Under the pieces are notes generated by a model. The model made no database searches. It was not told the DNA's origin and was given only the letters and a program-made list of their open reading frames with translations. Positions 1-9,034 of a stretch of 64,000 bases of DNA are shown one piece after another. Positions within the stretch are counted from its first letter, which is position 1, and the number at the start of each line of letters is the position of its first letter. Location of the stretch: the NCBI GenBank assembly GCA_964529715.1, contig CAZGXI010000028.1, positions 1-64,000 of the forward strand, in the 5' to 3' direction. A program made the translations under genes and the position numbers. The stretch is from CAZGXI01 sp964529715. GTDB taxonomy: Bacteria; Chloroflexota; Anaerolineae; Aggregatilineales; Ch27.

Positions 1-64
1 GGTCAGGACCTACTCCCTTGCCCGCCCCTTCCCTGTCACTCCTCTCTCGTTAAGGAACGCATCG

Positions 65-93
65 ACCGCCTGGGACCAGGCGGTTTTTGTTTT
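65..93 (+). terminator. Rho-independent terminator of an upstream gene outside the window
   Basis: The arms ACCGCCT (65-71) and AGGCGGT (78-84) form a GC-rich stem with a GGGACC loop, followed directly by a T-rich tract (TTTTTGTTTT). It lies ahead of the first promoter of the window, so it most likely ends a plus-strand gene lying before position 1. Confidence 0.8.
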
Positions 94-152
94 CCTGCGC
101 CCGTTCGCCCGGTCTGGTATCCTGCGGCGTAAGCCAATTGCTTGCGCTTGTG

Positions 153-180
153 TTGACGTGCCCCTGTCCCTGCGTACAAT
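153..180 (+). promoter_or_regulatory. Candidate sigma70-type promoter of the kinase-like gene cluster
   Basis: TTGACG (153-158) and TACAAT (175-180) are separated by 16 bp. The expected transcript start near 187 gives a short leader holding the GGAGAG ribosome site at 195-200, eight bases or fewer before the ATG at 207. It follows the upstream terminator, which fits a new transcription unit. Confidence 0.6.
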
Positions 181-206
181 TAAAGGCGGCTCATGGAGAG
201 CAGCTT

Positions 207-3200
207 ATGCCCCGCGAAAGCATGTTTGACGACCGGTATCGTTACGATTACATCTATCCTCGTGGGCGCAGCGGTGAGGCTTTGCGTGCTTACGATACCC
301 AGCAGCAGGATCGTCCCGTTGTTATCAAACGGCCTGCTCCCCAGGATGCGCCTCCGATCCGCGCTGGACAGGAAGTTAACATCCGCACCGAGCGTCGCGC
401 CCTGACCCAACTGCGCGGTCATCCTGTGCTGGCGGAACTCGTCGGCGAAGGAACGTTCCAGGTCGGTGGGCAGACCCACCTCTATATTGCTCTGGAACGG
501 GTAACGGGCCAGATTCTTGAAGACCTGGTGTTGGAACTGGCGAAGACCAACGAGCGTTTGCCGGAACTGGAAATGCTTGTCATCGTCGATGCCCTGTTGG
601 ACTTGCTGGAAGCCGCCCATGCCCGCGAGATCGTCTACAACGATGTGGACGCCAAACATCTTTTTTGGGATCGAGACGCCTACCGTCTGAAGGTGATCGA
701 CTGGGGCAATGCGGTCTTTTTGGAAGGCGATGAAGTCACGCCGCAGGGAATTAGCCGCCAAAGCGACATTTATCAGGTGGGTGAACTGCTGTACTTTGTC
801 GTTACCGGCGGGCAGCGGCTGGCACTTCAGGGTGATCGGGTGGACTTTGGCGAGGACGCCGGGCGGCTTTCCACCCGCTTTCAAGGAATTATCCAGCGGG
901 CCGTGCATCCGGCGCTTGATCGCCGTTACAAGACGATCACAGCTTTGCGGCGTGATCTGGAAGACTATCGCCGCCCGCTCGAACGTGACCGCACTGCTGT
1001 GCTGGATCGGGTCGCCGGGCGTTTGCAGAAGGGGCGCAGCCAGCGCGAGCTGGAGCGCCTGTTAGACGAGATCAAGACGGTACAGGCGCGCGATCCCGGT
1101 CATCCACCGACGCGCGATTTGCGCCGCCAGATCGAAGATAACCTGCGCCGTCTGGCCCTACAGTCGGACCTGGATGCCGCGCGTATTTACCTCGAAAGCG
1201 GCAGTTGGACACGTGCGGCGGCGCTGCTGGGGGAGGTCGTGGCGCAAACGCCAGAGGCTGAGCGTCCACAGGTGCAGCTCTTGTTGGAAGTTGCCCAACT
1301 GCTCGAAAACAGTGATCTCAGACCGCCGCCGGCAGGCTTGATTCCGGCGAGCCATGCACTGTTTGAAGGCGATTTCCTCGGAGCGGCACGACTGCTTCAG
1401 GTGACCGTGGAGCCGCGCGACGATGCCCGTATGCAGCAGGTATTGTTTGCGACTCGCATTCAAGACTGTGTGCCAGACGTGATCGTGCTGCGCCCACATC
1501 TGCTACGGTTGCGCCTGGACCTGTTCGGTCTGTCGCGTCGGCATCGGCTCGACGCCGCTTTGGAACTGGTTGAAGATTCGCTGGCAGTGCTTGAAGCGGC
1601 ATCGACAGGGCGTTTAACGCAGCTTGCAGAATCTTATCGGCGCGTCGCCGAGGCGATGCGCGATGTGGTGATGTTATTGGAAGAACGCCTTCAGGACCGC
1701 GCGGCGGACGATCTTGCTGCCTTAATTCTGTCGGCGCGCCGGGCCAGCGCTGCCGCTGCCGCCATCCTTGGGCATCTTCAGGTCGCCGGGGCGCAGGCAA
1801 CCGCCGAACCAGACGCGGCGCGTGCGGCTCTTGTTCAAGCTGAGAGCATCGATCCGGTGAACCCGGCGTTTGTGGCATTGCGTGGGCGTCTGGACGATCT
1901 CAACCGACTGATCGAGCGGCTGGCAGCTTATCACCCGGTGGCCGATGGCTCCGATCTGGACGCCTGGTTTGGCGAGGCGTTGCGCGACCTAGGCGCTTAT
2001 GTAGATGACGCTCCCGATCCGCGTTTGGGTATGCTGGTCGGCGGCTTGCGAGAAGCACACCATGCCTGGGCAGCCTACCAGCAGGCGGCGGTCGCAGGCA
2101 GCCGCAGGGATGCGGTCAGCGCGCTCGAACAGGCCATCCGCGCTGTGCGCCGTCTGAATGCCACGCTGGCTGCCTGGTTGAGCAATGTGCGCGGCGTAGT
2201 GGAAAAGGCCCGTTACGTCCAGCGCCATGCCCTTAATCAGCCTTTTGGGCGGATTCTGGCTGACGGTTGGGCTGCCTGGGATCGCGGCAGCGGCATCGAA
2301 GCAGAGCGGTTGGGCCGACAGGCGTTGGAAGAAGTGGCGAATGATGCCGAGCAAGCCGCCGCCGACCGCCTGATCCGGTTGGGCAAGCTCCTGCGCACCT
2401 GGAAGGAAGGCCACGGCGAGGGCGACCCCGACCTGACTGCCCGTACCGATGCGGAAGTGGTGTCTCTGTTTACCGAGGCCGAATCGCTGCACTGGCAGAC
2501 TTTTACCGACCAGATGCCCTCGCCTGCCGCTTATCTGAAAGCAATGGGCGCGGGGCTGGTGGAGCATTTTGAGGAAACCAGCACGGCGGCACAGCGCATC
2601 CTGTTTTTTCATGCCGTGCTGCGCGGGATTAACGAGATGTATGAGGGACGCCCCGATGACGCCGAATTCTGGCGCGCAGCGGCGCAGCAGTGTTTGCCGG
2701 ATGCTGTTCATCATGTGGCTTACCTGGCACTGACGAATGTGATCCGCGACCGCCGCGAACTGGCCGCGCTAACGGCGCAGATCGAAGCCATCGGCACGCC
2801 GGACGCCCTGGCCGCTGCCCGCCGTCGTCTGGAAACCTCCCCGCTGCAACTGATCCTTGCTCCTCTGACCGAGAGCTTGCACCAGGTCGAATATGCCTTG
2901 CCGCAATGGGAGGAAGGCGATTTTCGCGGCGCCGGGCAATCATTGGAAGCGGCACTGTTGAGGCTAGACGAAGGGGAGCGGCTGGCGCGCGTCAGTCTGC
3001 CGCGTTTTCGCGCCTGGATAAACCGTCTCCAGGCCAAAACTGCCGAGTTGCACATCACCCGCCAGCGCATCGACGAGGCGGTTCAGTCGCCGCATGAGAC
3101 GCCCGATCCGGCGTTGCTGGTCTGGCACGCCCGGCTCATCGATGATACGGCTGCCTTTCTGGGAGAGGGGCGCACGGGCCGCTTTGTCGCGTGGCGCGAT

Positions 3201-4484
3201 ACTTACGCGACGATGTTGGGCATTTACGCCGACGAGAACAGACGCCGCAGCCGTAAACTGCGCGATCTCGATGGGCAGTTCCATACGCCCAAGATCGACA
3301 CCCATCCGGCTTATCCGCTTTACCGCTTCTGGCGGGAGTGCGTCGAGGCCCGCCCGGAGTTTCCTGCGCCGCCGACGGATGAGCCGATTCCTCAGTATAC
3401 CGCCGAGGCGCCTGTGGTTGCTGACCACGAAGCCGTACACCTGGTACGTCCGCATCTGAGCCGTCGGCGGCTGTTGTGGGGCGGGGCGCTTCTGCTGGTC
3501 GTGATGATCGGTCTGCTGGGCCTGTCGGCCCTGCTGGGGAGCGGGGGGCAGGGGCAGATCGCTGTGACCTGGCAGACCTTCACTCCAACACTGAACCCCC
3601 AGGCCATCGCTGCCACGATCACGGTCATCCAGGGGGAGACTGCTGCCGCCGTCGCCGCGACAGAGACGGCTACGCCGACCTCTTCTCCGACGAATACACC
3701 AACAAATACATCTACGCCGACCGAGACGCCTGTCCCAACCCTGGAACCTGGTGGCGCTTTGCCAACGGTGGCGATTTTGACCGCCACACCCACATCGACT
3801 CCGTCGCCGACCGAAACGCCAACTGCTCCGCTGCCGACCGAGACGGTTGTTGCGGCGATCCCGACGCTGGCTGGACCGCTTTCTGGCGAACAGAACGTGT
3901 TGGCGGCATTGGAACAGGTCGTCCAGGGCTATCCCTGGCCCGAAGCCTGGTTCCGGCGCGGCGATTTTTCCGGCGGCTGGTTGCTTGGCGTGCCGGAGAC
4001 GGCCTTTAACAATGACGTGATCCAGGTGGTGCTCCCTGCCGATCTGTTGGCGCAAATGTTCGGGGACAACGCCGCCGTGCGTTTACGCCGCGTCGAGGCG
4101 ACGTTCACTTTACGCGACTATGATCGGGCGCTGCTGCCGGAGGGCCAGGTGTTCTTTGGTTTGGGCCTACAGGGAGCAGATGAGAGCCGTGTCGCTTTAC
4201 AGGCGCAGTGGGTGCGCGAAGACGCGGTCAACATCGGCGCGCGCGTCGGCGAGGAATTCCGCGCCCGTTCGACTTTGCCTATCGGAGAGCCGCGCGTTGT
4301 GCTGTCCCTCGTGCGAAATACCGATGGTACGGTAGACTTGTTGTTCAATGGCGCATCCATCGGGCCGAGCCGCTTTTTGACGGCGCCGAACGCGCCTGCG
4401 GTGCCGTTTGTGCTGGTGCACCGGGGTGGCGTTGTGGTGTCGGTGACCAATTTCGTCGCGCAGTTGGATGCCCAACTGGAATAA
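207..4484 (+). CDS. Large kinase-like membrane protein with Thr/Pro linker and outside domain
   Basis: This 1425-residue protein has an N-terminal protein-kinase-like fold (about 1-260), a long, mostly helical region to about 1085, one membrane helix (about 1087-1112), a Thr/Pro-rich linker (about 1148-1213) and a C-terminal domain of about 200 residues of LamG/glucanase-like appearance. Lys41 could be the ATP-binding lysine. The catalytic loop reads YNDVDAKH (Asp146 kept, but His-Arg replaced by Tyr-Asn, the following Lys by Asp and the Asn by His), and DFG is DWG (165-167). It may be a pseudokinase or an atypical kinase. A longer reading frame opens at 87, but the ATG at 207 has a GGAGAG site and follows the promoter. 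The next gene has a related kinase-like domain. Function is unknown; kinase kinship is inferred from motifs. Confidence 0.75.
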   Translation: MPRESMFDDRYRYDYIYPRGRSGEALRAYDTQQQDRPVVIKRPAPQDAPPIRAGQEVNIRTERRALTQLRGHPVLAELVGEGTFQVGGQTHLYIALERVTGQILEDLVLELAKTNERLPELEMLVIVDALLDLLEAAHAREIVYNDVDAKHLFWDRDAYRLKVIDWGNAVFLEGDEVTPQGISRQSDIYQVGELLYFVVTGGQRLALQGDRVDFGEDAGRLSTRFQGIIQRAVHPALDRRYKTITALRRDLEDYRRPLERDRTAVLDRVAGRLQKGRSQRELERLLDEIKTVQARDPGHPPTRDLRRQIEDNLRRLALQSDLDAARIYLESGSWTRAAALLGEVVAQTPEAERPQVQLLLEVAQLLENSDLRPPPAGLIPASHALFEGDFLGAARLLQVTVEPRDDARMQQVLFATRIQDCVPDVIVLRPHLLRLRLDLFGLSRRHRLDAALELVEDSLAVLEAASTGRLTQLAESYRRVAEAMRDVVMLLEERLQDRAADDLAALILSARRASAAAAAILGHLQVAGAQATAEPDAARAALVQAESIDPVNPAFVALRGRLDDLNRLIERLAAYHPVADGSDLDAWFGEALRDLGAYVDDAPDPRLGMLVGGLREAHHAWAAYQQAAVAGSRRDAVSALEQAIRAVRRLNATLAAWLSNVRGVVEKARYVQRHALNQPFGRILADGWAAWDRGSGIEAERLGRQALEEVANDAEQAAADRLIRLGKLLRTWKEGHGEGDPDLTARTDAEVVSLFTEAESLHWQTFTDQMPSPAAYLKAMGAGLVEHFEETSTAAQRILFFHAVLRGINEMYEGRPDDAEFWRAAAQQCLPDAVHHVAYLALTNVIRDRRELAALTAQIEAIGTPDALAAARRRLETSPLQLILAPLTESLHQVEYALPQWEEGDFRGAGQSLEAALLRLDEGERLARVSLPRFRAWINRLQAKTAELHITRQRIDEAVQSPHETPDPALLVWHARLIDDTAAFLGEGRTGRFVAWRDTYATMLGIYADENRRRSRKLRDLDGQFHTPKIDTHPAYPLYRFWRECVEARPEFPAPPTDEPIPQYTAEAPVVADHEAVHLVRPHLSRRRLLWGGALLLVVMIGLLGLSALLGSGGQGQIAVTWQTFTPTLNPQAIAATITVIQGETAAAVAATETATPTSSPTNTPTNTSTPTETPVPTLEPGGALPTVAILTATPTSTPSPTETPTAPLPTETVVAAIPTLAGPLSGEQNVLAALEQVVQGYPWPEAWFRRGDFSGGWLLGVPETAFNNDVIQVVLPADLLAQMFGDNAAVRLRRVEATFTLRDYDRALLPEGQVFFGLGLQGADESRVALQAQWVREDAVNIGARVGEEFRARSTLPIGEPRVVLSLVRNTDGTVDLLFNGASIGPSRFLTAPNAPAVPFVLVHRGGVVVSVTNFVAQLDAQLE

Positions 4485-4551
4485 TCAGGAAGACGAGGGG
4501 GCCTGTTTTCGAGAGCGGTGTTTTGCCGACCCTTGTAACGGGCCATGATCT

Positions 4552-5682
4552 ATGCAAGAAGCCAATCTCACGGATGTTTATCGCCTTGAAAATTTCAGCG
4601 ATACGTTTGCGCTAGGGCATTATGCGCGCGTTCTGGATGCTGTTGATCGCCGCACCGGGCAAAAGGTCGCTTTTAAGGTGCTGCGCCCGGAGCACCTGAC
4701 CCCTGGCGCGGAGCCGAACTGGGAATATTGCGCTTTCGGCAACGAGGCCGATCTGTTGATGAAGATGTCCGGCAGCAAGCACGTGATTCGCCTGCTGGAT
4801 TGCGGCTATGTTTCGGCCAGAGATGAGCGCCCGGTATCCGGTAAAATTTTGTCGTACCAGGTAGACGTGCTCGGCTTTATCCGCGACATGGTTACGCTGT
4901 CGGAGCAGGGCTGGCGGCCCTACCTGGCGCTGGAAAATTTGCCGCGCAGCCGCAACCTGCTCTACCTGATGAAGACGACCTCATCCGACGTGCGCTGGCG
5001 GCTACCCACTGAAGAAGGGTTGGACCTGGCGCTCCAGTTTGCGGCGGTTCTCAAGCTGGCGCACCAGCAGCGCATCGTGTATCTGGATCACAAGTTGGAG
5101 CACGTCTATTGGGATGGTCATACCCTGCGTGTGATCGACTGGAACAGTTCCCGCCAGATCGAAGATACGTCTACCAGTACGGCGCGCATGTTCCAGATTG
5201 ACCTGCACCATCTGGCGGTCGGCGTGTTGTATCCGGTCTTTACCGGCCTGTCGCCGCGTCAGGGGGCGTTGCTGCCGCAGCCGGCCTCGCCAGAGGCGCT
5301 CGGTCAGCGTTATGTGGATATTCAGCATCTGGATTTTGGCGTTGAGCCGACGCTCAGCCAGGCGCTGCAAGACGTGCTCCAAAAAGCGGCGGCCCAGGCT
5401 ATCTCCAGTGTTGAGGAATTGATGGACGATCTGGCCGGTGTTGCCGGACGTTTCGGGTGGGATTTCCCACACCGGCCTGCCGCCGATAGCTTGCGCGAAT
5501 CCCGGACGTTCACTCGCGCCGGGCTTAAACGGTTGCGCGAAGGGCAAGATGCTATCCGTGAGGCACGCGACCTGCTGCGGGAGGCGGCAATTTTGGACGG
5601 CATCAACGGCGACGTCGAGGCTGAATTGCGCCGCTTGCTGGGCGAGATCAACGCGATGCTGGCCCGGCGCGTGATTCCGTGA
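4552..5682 (+). CDS. Divergent kinase-like protein
   Basis: This 376-residue cytosolic protein has a kinase-like N-terminal two thirds. Lys42 sits in VAFKVL. The catalytic loop is YLDHKLEH (Asp179 and the following Lys kept, Asn replaced by His) and the DFG position is DWN (Asp196). It shares the pattern IVYxD....HxxWD....RVIDW with the preceding gene, so the two kinase-like domains appear to be paralogous. The C-terminal 120 residues are helical and charged. The gene starts 67 bp after its neighbour on the same strand, with no terminator between them. The ribosome site is weak. Whether it phosphorylates anything cannot be told from sequence. Confidence 0.75.
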   Translation: MQEANLTDVYRLENFSDTFALGHYARVLDAVDRRTGQKVAFKVLRPEHLTPGAEPNWEYCAFGNEADLLMKMSGSKHVIRLLDCGYVSARDERPVSGKILSYQVDVLGFIRDMVTLSEQGWRPYLALENLPRSRNLLYLMKTTSSDVRWRLPTEEGLDLALQFAAVLKLAHQQRIVYLDHKLEHVYWDGHTLRVIDWNSSRQIEDTSTSTARMFQIDLHHLAVGVLYPVFTGLSPRQGALLPQPASPEALGQRYVDIQHLDFGVEPTLSQALQDVLQKAAAQAISSVEELMDDLAGVAGRFGWDFPHRPAADSLRESRTFTRAGLKRLREGQDAIREARDLLREAAILDGINGDVEAELRRLLGEINAMLARRVIP

Positions 5683-5722
5683 TGGACAAACTTTTCCCGG
5701 TCGGGGGGAGATGGGAGTTTCG

Positions 5723-8131
5723 ATGACCGATCTCAACCAACAACTGGCGGCACTGCGTGCGCGTATCGAGACTCTGCCTGTCGGAGCCGATCCGACACAG
5801 GTTGCCGCGCTGGAAAGTGAGGCGCGGCGGCTGCTGACTGCTGCCAAGAATACCCCGCAAGAGGACAGCGCGCGGGCGCTCTTCGCTCTCCTGGCGCAGC
5901 GTAACGCTCCATCTGCCGACGCGCAAGACGGGGAGATAACGGTGGTGCGTGGCCTGTTGCGCCGGGCGCGCATCCGAATCGATCTGGCCGGGGATGAGGA
6001 CGACATCGACGAGGCGATTGACATTCTGGCCGAAGCGTTGTCGCACGATTCCCACAACGCTGAGGCGTTGGACCTGCTGCGTCAAGCCGCCGCACGGGGC
6101 GGCTCTGCCGCAGTGCGGGTGCGCGAGTTGTTCCAGCGGTACGGCATCCCCGGCGCTCCACGTTTTCCAGAGTCGTCTGGAGTGGTGGAATCCGCGCTGC
6201 CGTCCTCTTCACCGCTGCCCCTGACCGCTTCTCCGCCGATTCGCTCTGCAGAGCCGCCAGCCGTTCTGTCTGCGCCTGTGGTGACGGCGCCTGCGCCGCC
6301 TGGCCCGGTGCCGGTGGAACCGCTCCGGGACATACCTTCGGCGCTCTCGCAGATGACGCAGGCGTATTACGCGGGTGAGTATCAACGTGCCGTCGATCTC
6401 GCCAATGCCGTGCTGGAGCGGCAGCCTGGCAACCCGACGGCTTTAGAATATCGCCAGAAGGCAGAAGAAAACATCGTGCGCGGGATCGTGCCGGATCACC
6501 GCATCCCGTTTGAGGCGCGTGTGGCTTACAACCGCGCGAACTCGCTCGTTCGCGCCGGGAACTACGACGAGGCCGGGCGGCTGTACCGTGAGGCGCGCGA
6601 TTTGGCTGAGGCGGCGGGTATCCCATCGTGGAAGGATGCCGAGCAGGCTCTGTTGGATATTCAAGACCTGGCGCTGTCCCGCGAACTACTTCAGGAAGGC
6701 GACCGCTTGATGGCCGCCGATGATTGGCAGGAGGCGATCCGCAAGTATGAAGGGGCACTGCGGGTTGTGCCGAACGATCCGCTGGCCCAGGATCGTCTGG
6801 AACGGCTGCGCCAAATTGTGCACCAAACGGAGCAGGCACAGGCCCAACTGGCGATGATGGGGGGGCGCCTGAGCGAGCGCGCCGCCAACTTGCAGCAGGT
6901 GATCAACAACCTGACCTTAATTCGCCAGCAGCTGCCGGGCAGCACGCGCCTGGCCGCGCTGATGCAAGACGCCAACAGCCGCCTGCACGGCATCAAATCC
7001 CAATTGGTTGATCAGGCCAGGGCAGCCCTTACCCGCGCCGAAAGCACTACCACGTTGGAAGAACGCCTGCGTCTGACGAACGAGGGAGTCACGGCGTTGG
7101 AAATGGCGGCTCAGCTTGATCCCGGCGATCAGGCGATCAATTCCCAGCTTCAGGAGGTCCGGCAGGATCAGGCGCAAATGCAGGAGGGCCGCAATGTCAT
7201 CGAGCGGGCCGCCTCGCTGATCGCGCAGAACGTGGACGCGGAGCTTTCGCAGGCGCGCGCCATGCTCAGCACCCTGGGCCGCTTTTCGCAGGACGCACGC
7301 TACCGCCAGGTGGTCAACGATCTGATGGAGCGGTATATCGACCGCGTGGATACGGCCATCGCTCAGAACGACATCCAGTCGGCGGAACGCTGGCTGAACC
7401 TGCTCAAAGAGGAGCCGTTTCGGGTGCTGGGTCGCCGCACGGACCTGTTGCGGTTGGAGACGGCGCTGCGCAGCCTGCGCCAGCGGCGTGGTATTCGGCA
7501 GGGGATCGCCGTTGGCGGCATCGTCTTTGTCCTCCTGATCGCGTTGCTGGTCACGCGCCCGTCTTGGGAACCGATTATCAACCCCCCTACCGCCACACCC
7601 ACCCACACACCAACGATGACGTTTACGCCGAGCGACACGCCCACACCGACGGCGACCTTTACACCGACCAATACACCGACCTTCACGGTTACGCCATCGC
7701 CGACAGTCACACCGAGTTGGACTCCGACGGCCTCGCTGACGCCAACGCATACCAATACTCCTACCGAAACCTATACGCCGACGCCGACCTTTACGCCCAG
7801 CGATACTCCCACCGTCACGCTCACGCCGACCATTACCCTGACGCCCTCAATGACCTATACACCAAGCGTGACCGTCCCACCGCCGGTGTTGTGCCGTGTG
7901 TTCGTGCTGCGCGAAGGTGGCGTGAACATCCGCAGTCGCCCTGACCTGAACAACAGTCAGGTGCTCCGCACTGCCTTGCAGGGGACGGCCATGGACGTGA
8001 CTCAGCAGACACGCGGCTCTGACGACCGCGTCTGGTTCTACGTCGAATACACAGTAGACAACGTGCCGGTGGAGGGTTGGGTGCTGCGCGATGTGGTCTC
8101 TGAACTGACATCCTGCCCGCCGCCACTGTAG
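5723..8131 (+). CDS. TPR-like membrane protein with Thr/Pro linker and C-terminal SH3b domain
   Basis: This 802-residue protein has a Pro/Ala-rich stretch near residues 145-195, then TPR-like helical repeats to about 590, one membrane helix (about 593-613), a Thr/Pro linker and a bacterial SH3 domain (about 722-800) containing GGVNIRSRPDLNNSQVL, the usual opening of SH3b folds. SH3b domains commonly bind cell-wall or envelope ligands. The topology puts TPR inside and SH3b outside. The ATG at 5723 is preferred over 5711 because GGGAG at 5713-5717 is well placed for it. It forms one transcription unit with the two kinase-like genes, suggesting a joint envelope-linked role (inference). Confidence 0.8.
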   Translation: MTDLNQQLAALRARIETLPVGADPTQVAALESEARRLLTAAKNTPQEDSARALFALLAQRNAPSADAQDGEITVVRGLLRRARIRIDLAGDEDDIDEAIDILAEALSHDSHNAEALDLLRQAAARGGSAAVRVRELFQRYGIPGAPRFPESSGVVESALPSSSPLPLTASPPIRSAEPPAVLSAPVVTAPAPPGPVPVEPLRDIPSALSQMTQAYYAGEYQRAVDLANAVLERQPGNPTALEYRQKAEENIVRGIVPDHRIPFEARVAYNRANSLVRAGNYDEAGRLYREARDLAEAAGIPSWKDAEQALLDIQDLALSRELLQEGDRLMAADDWQEAIRKYEGALRVVPNDPLAQDRLERLRQIVHQTEQAQAQLAMMGGRLSERAANLQQVINNLTLIRQQLPGSTRLAALMQDANSRLHGIKSQLVDQARAALTRAESTTTLEERLRLTNEGVTALEMAAQLDPGDQAINSQLQEVRQDQAQMQEGRNVIERAASLIAQNVDAELSQARAMLSTLGRFSQDARYRQVVNDLMERYIDRVDTAIAQNDIQSAERWLNLLKEEPFRVLGRRTDLLRLETALRSLRQRRGIRQGIAVGGIVFVLLIALLVTRPSWEPIINPPTATPTHTPTMTFTPSDTPTPTATFTPTNTPTFTVTPSPTVTPSWTPTASLTPTHTNTPTETYTPTPTFTPSDTPTVTLTPTITLTPSMTYTPSVTVPPPVLCRVFVLREGGVNIRSRPDLNNSQVLRTALQGTAMDVTQQTRGSDDRVWFYVEYTVDNVPVEGWVLRDVVSELTSCPPPL

Positions 8132-8160
8132 CGGTTTTGTTCTGAAAAGGACAACCTGCC

Positions 8161-9033
8161 ATGCGCAATCCTGCGGTGTATTACAGACCTCATTCGGTAG
8201 CCGAAGTCGTTAACCTGCTGTCGCAGCCGCACGTCGATGCAGTGTTGCTGAGCGGCGGGGCGCTTCGTCTGGCGACGACCGCTGACCCGGATTACGAAGC
8301 CGTCATCGACCTCCAGGCTGTCGAGGGCCTGGACGCCATCTACCGCGCGGAAGATGGTGCCGTCTTTCTGGGGGCGTGCGCCACGCTTCAAGCCGTTGCT
8401 GTCCATGACGTAACGCCGCCGTTGCTCCGTCAGGTGCTGACGCGCTCGCTGTCGTGGAACCGTCGCAATGGAATCACGGTGGGTGAGGCGGTCGAGTTCT
8501 GCGATACGTTGCCCGAATGGACGGCGGCGTTGCTGGCCTTCGGCGCAGAAGTTATCTTCAGTGCGACCGAGGAGCGCCGCATTCCGCTTGCTCAGGTTGC
8601 ACAAACGCCGGAGCAGCCCAGGCTGCCTCGTAAGGGACTCAGCACGGGCGTCTGGCTGGCCCCGCCTGTGCCGCTGCGTGTATGGGGGGAGGCGCATGTA
8701 GCCCGAACGCCTGCCGACGAGGCGATAGTCAGTGTAGCTGCCGTGCTGGACGTGGCCGATGGCGTGGTGAGGCAGGGGCGGCTGGCGCTGTGTGGGGTCT
8801 GGCCGGGCGGTGGGGCGTGTCTGGCAGAAGTAGCTTCGGCGCGGTTGGCCGGGGATGTGCTGGACGAAGATCGCATTGCCGGGGTGTTGGCGGCGCTGGA
8901 CCAGGAGATCGCGCCTGTCTCGGATTATCGCGGCAGTGCTGAGTATCGCCGGGCGATGGCGGGGGTGCTGGCACGCCGCGCGTTGAATCAGTGCCGGGAG
9001 CAGCATCGACAGATAAATCGGGGAGAGGCCTGA
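8161..9033 (+). CDS. Molybdenum hydroxylase FAD-type subunit (CoxM/XdhB-like)
   Basis: This 290-residue protein has the length and fold signature of the FAD-binding subunit of xanthine dehydrogenase/CO dehydrogenase-type enzymes, which passes electrons from the 2Fe-2S centres to an outside acceptor. The opening block (YYRPHSVAEVVNLL) is typical. Both FAD pyrophosphate motifs are weak, however: the family AGGxxL block reads SGGALRL, and the usual TIGGN block reads TVGEA. It may bind FAD poorly or use another mode. A ribosome site AAAAGGA precedes the ATG. It ends one base before the start of the fused partner subunit, so the two are almost surely cotranslated. Confidence 0.8.
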   Translation: MRNPAVYYRPHSVAEVVNLLSQPHVDAVLLSGGALRLATTADPDYEAVIDLQAVEGLDAIYRAEDGAVFLGACATLQAVAVHDVTPPLLRQVLTRSLSWNRRNGITVGEAVEFCDTLPEWTAALLAFGAEVIFSATEERRIPLAQVAQTPEQPRLPRKGLSTGVWLAPPVPLRVWGEAHVARTPADEAIVSVAAVLDVADGVVRQGRLALCGVWPGGGACLAEVASARLAGDVLDEDRIAGVLAALDQEIAPVSDYRGSAEYRRAMAGVLARRALNQCREQHRQINRGEA

Positions 9034-9034
9034 C

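Noticed and set aside
2964..4055. 363-residue antisense frame under the large kinase-like gene
   Set aside because: Its Arg/Gly/Gln-rich composition follows from the Thr/Pro linker read backwards.
5733..6839. 368-residue antisense frame under the TPR/SH3b gene
   Set aside because: Pro/Arg-rich shadow with no fold signature, and the sense frame has a clear domain plan.
7600..7870. Possible CRISPR or minisatellite from the repeated ACGCC/ACACC pattern
   Set aside because: The repetition follows Thr-Pro codons in a protein linker, with irregular spacing and no spacers.
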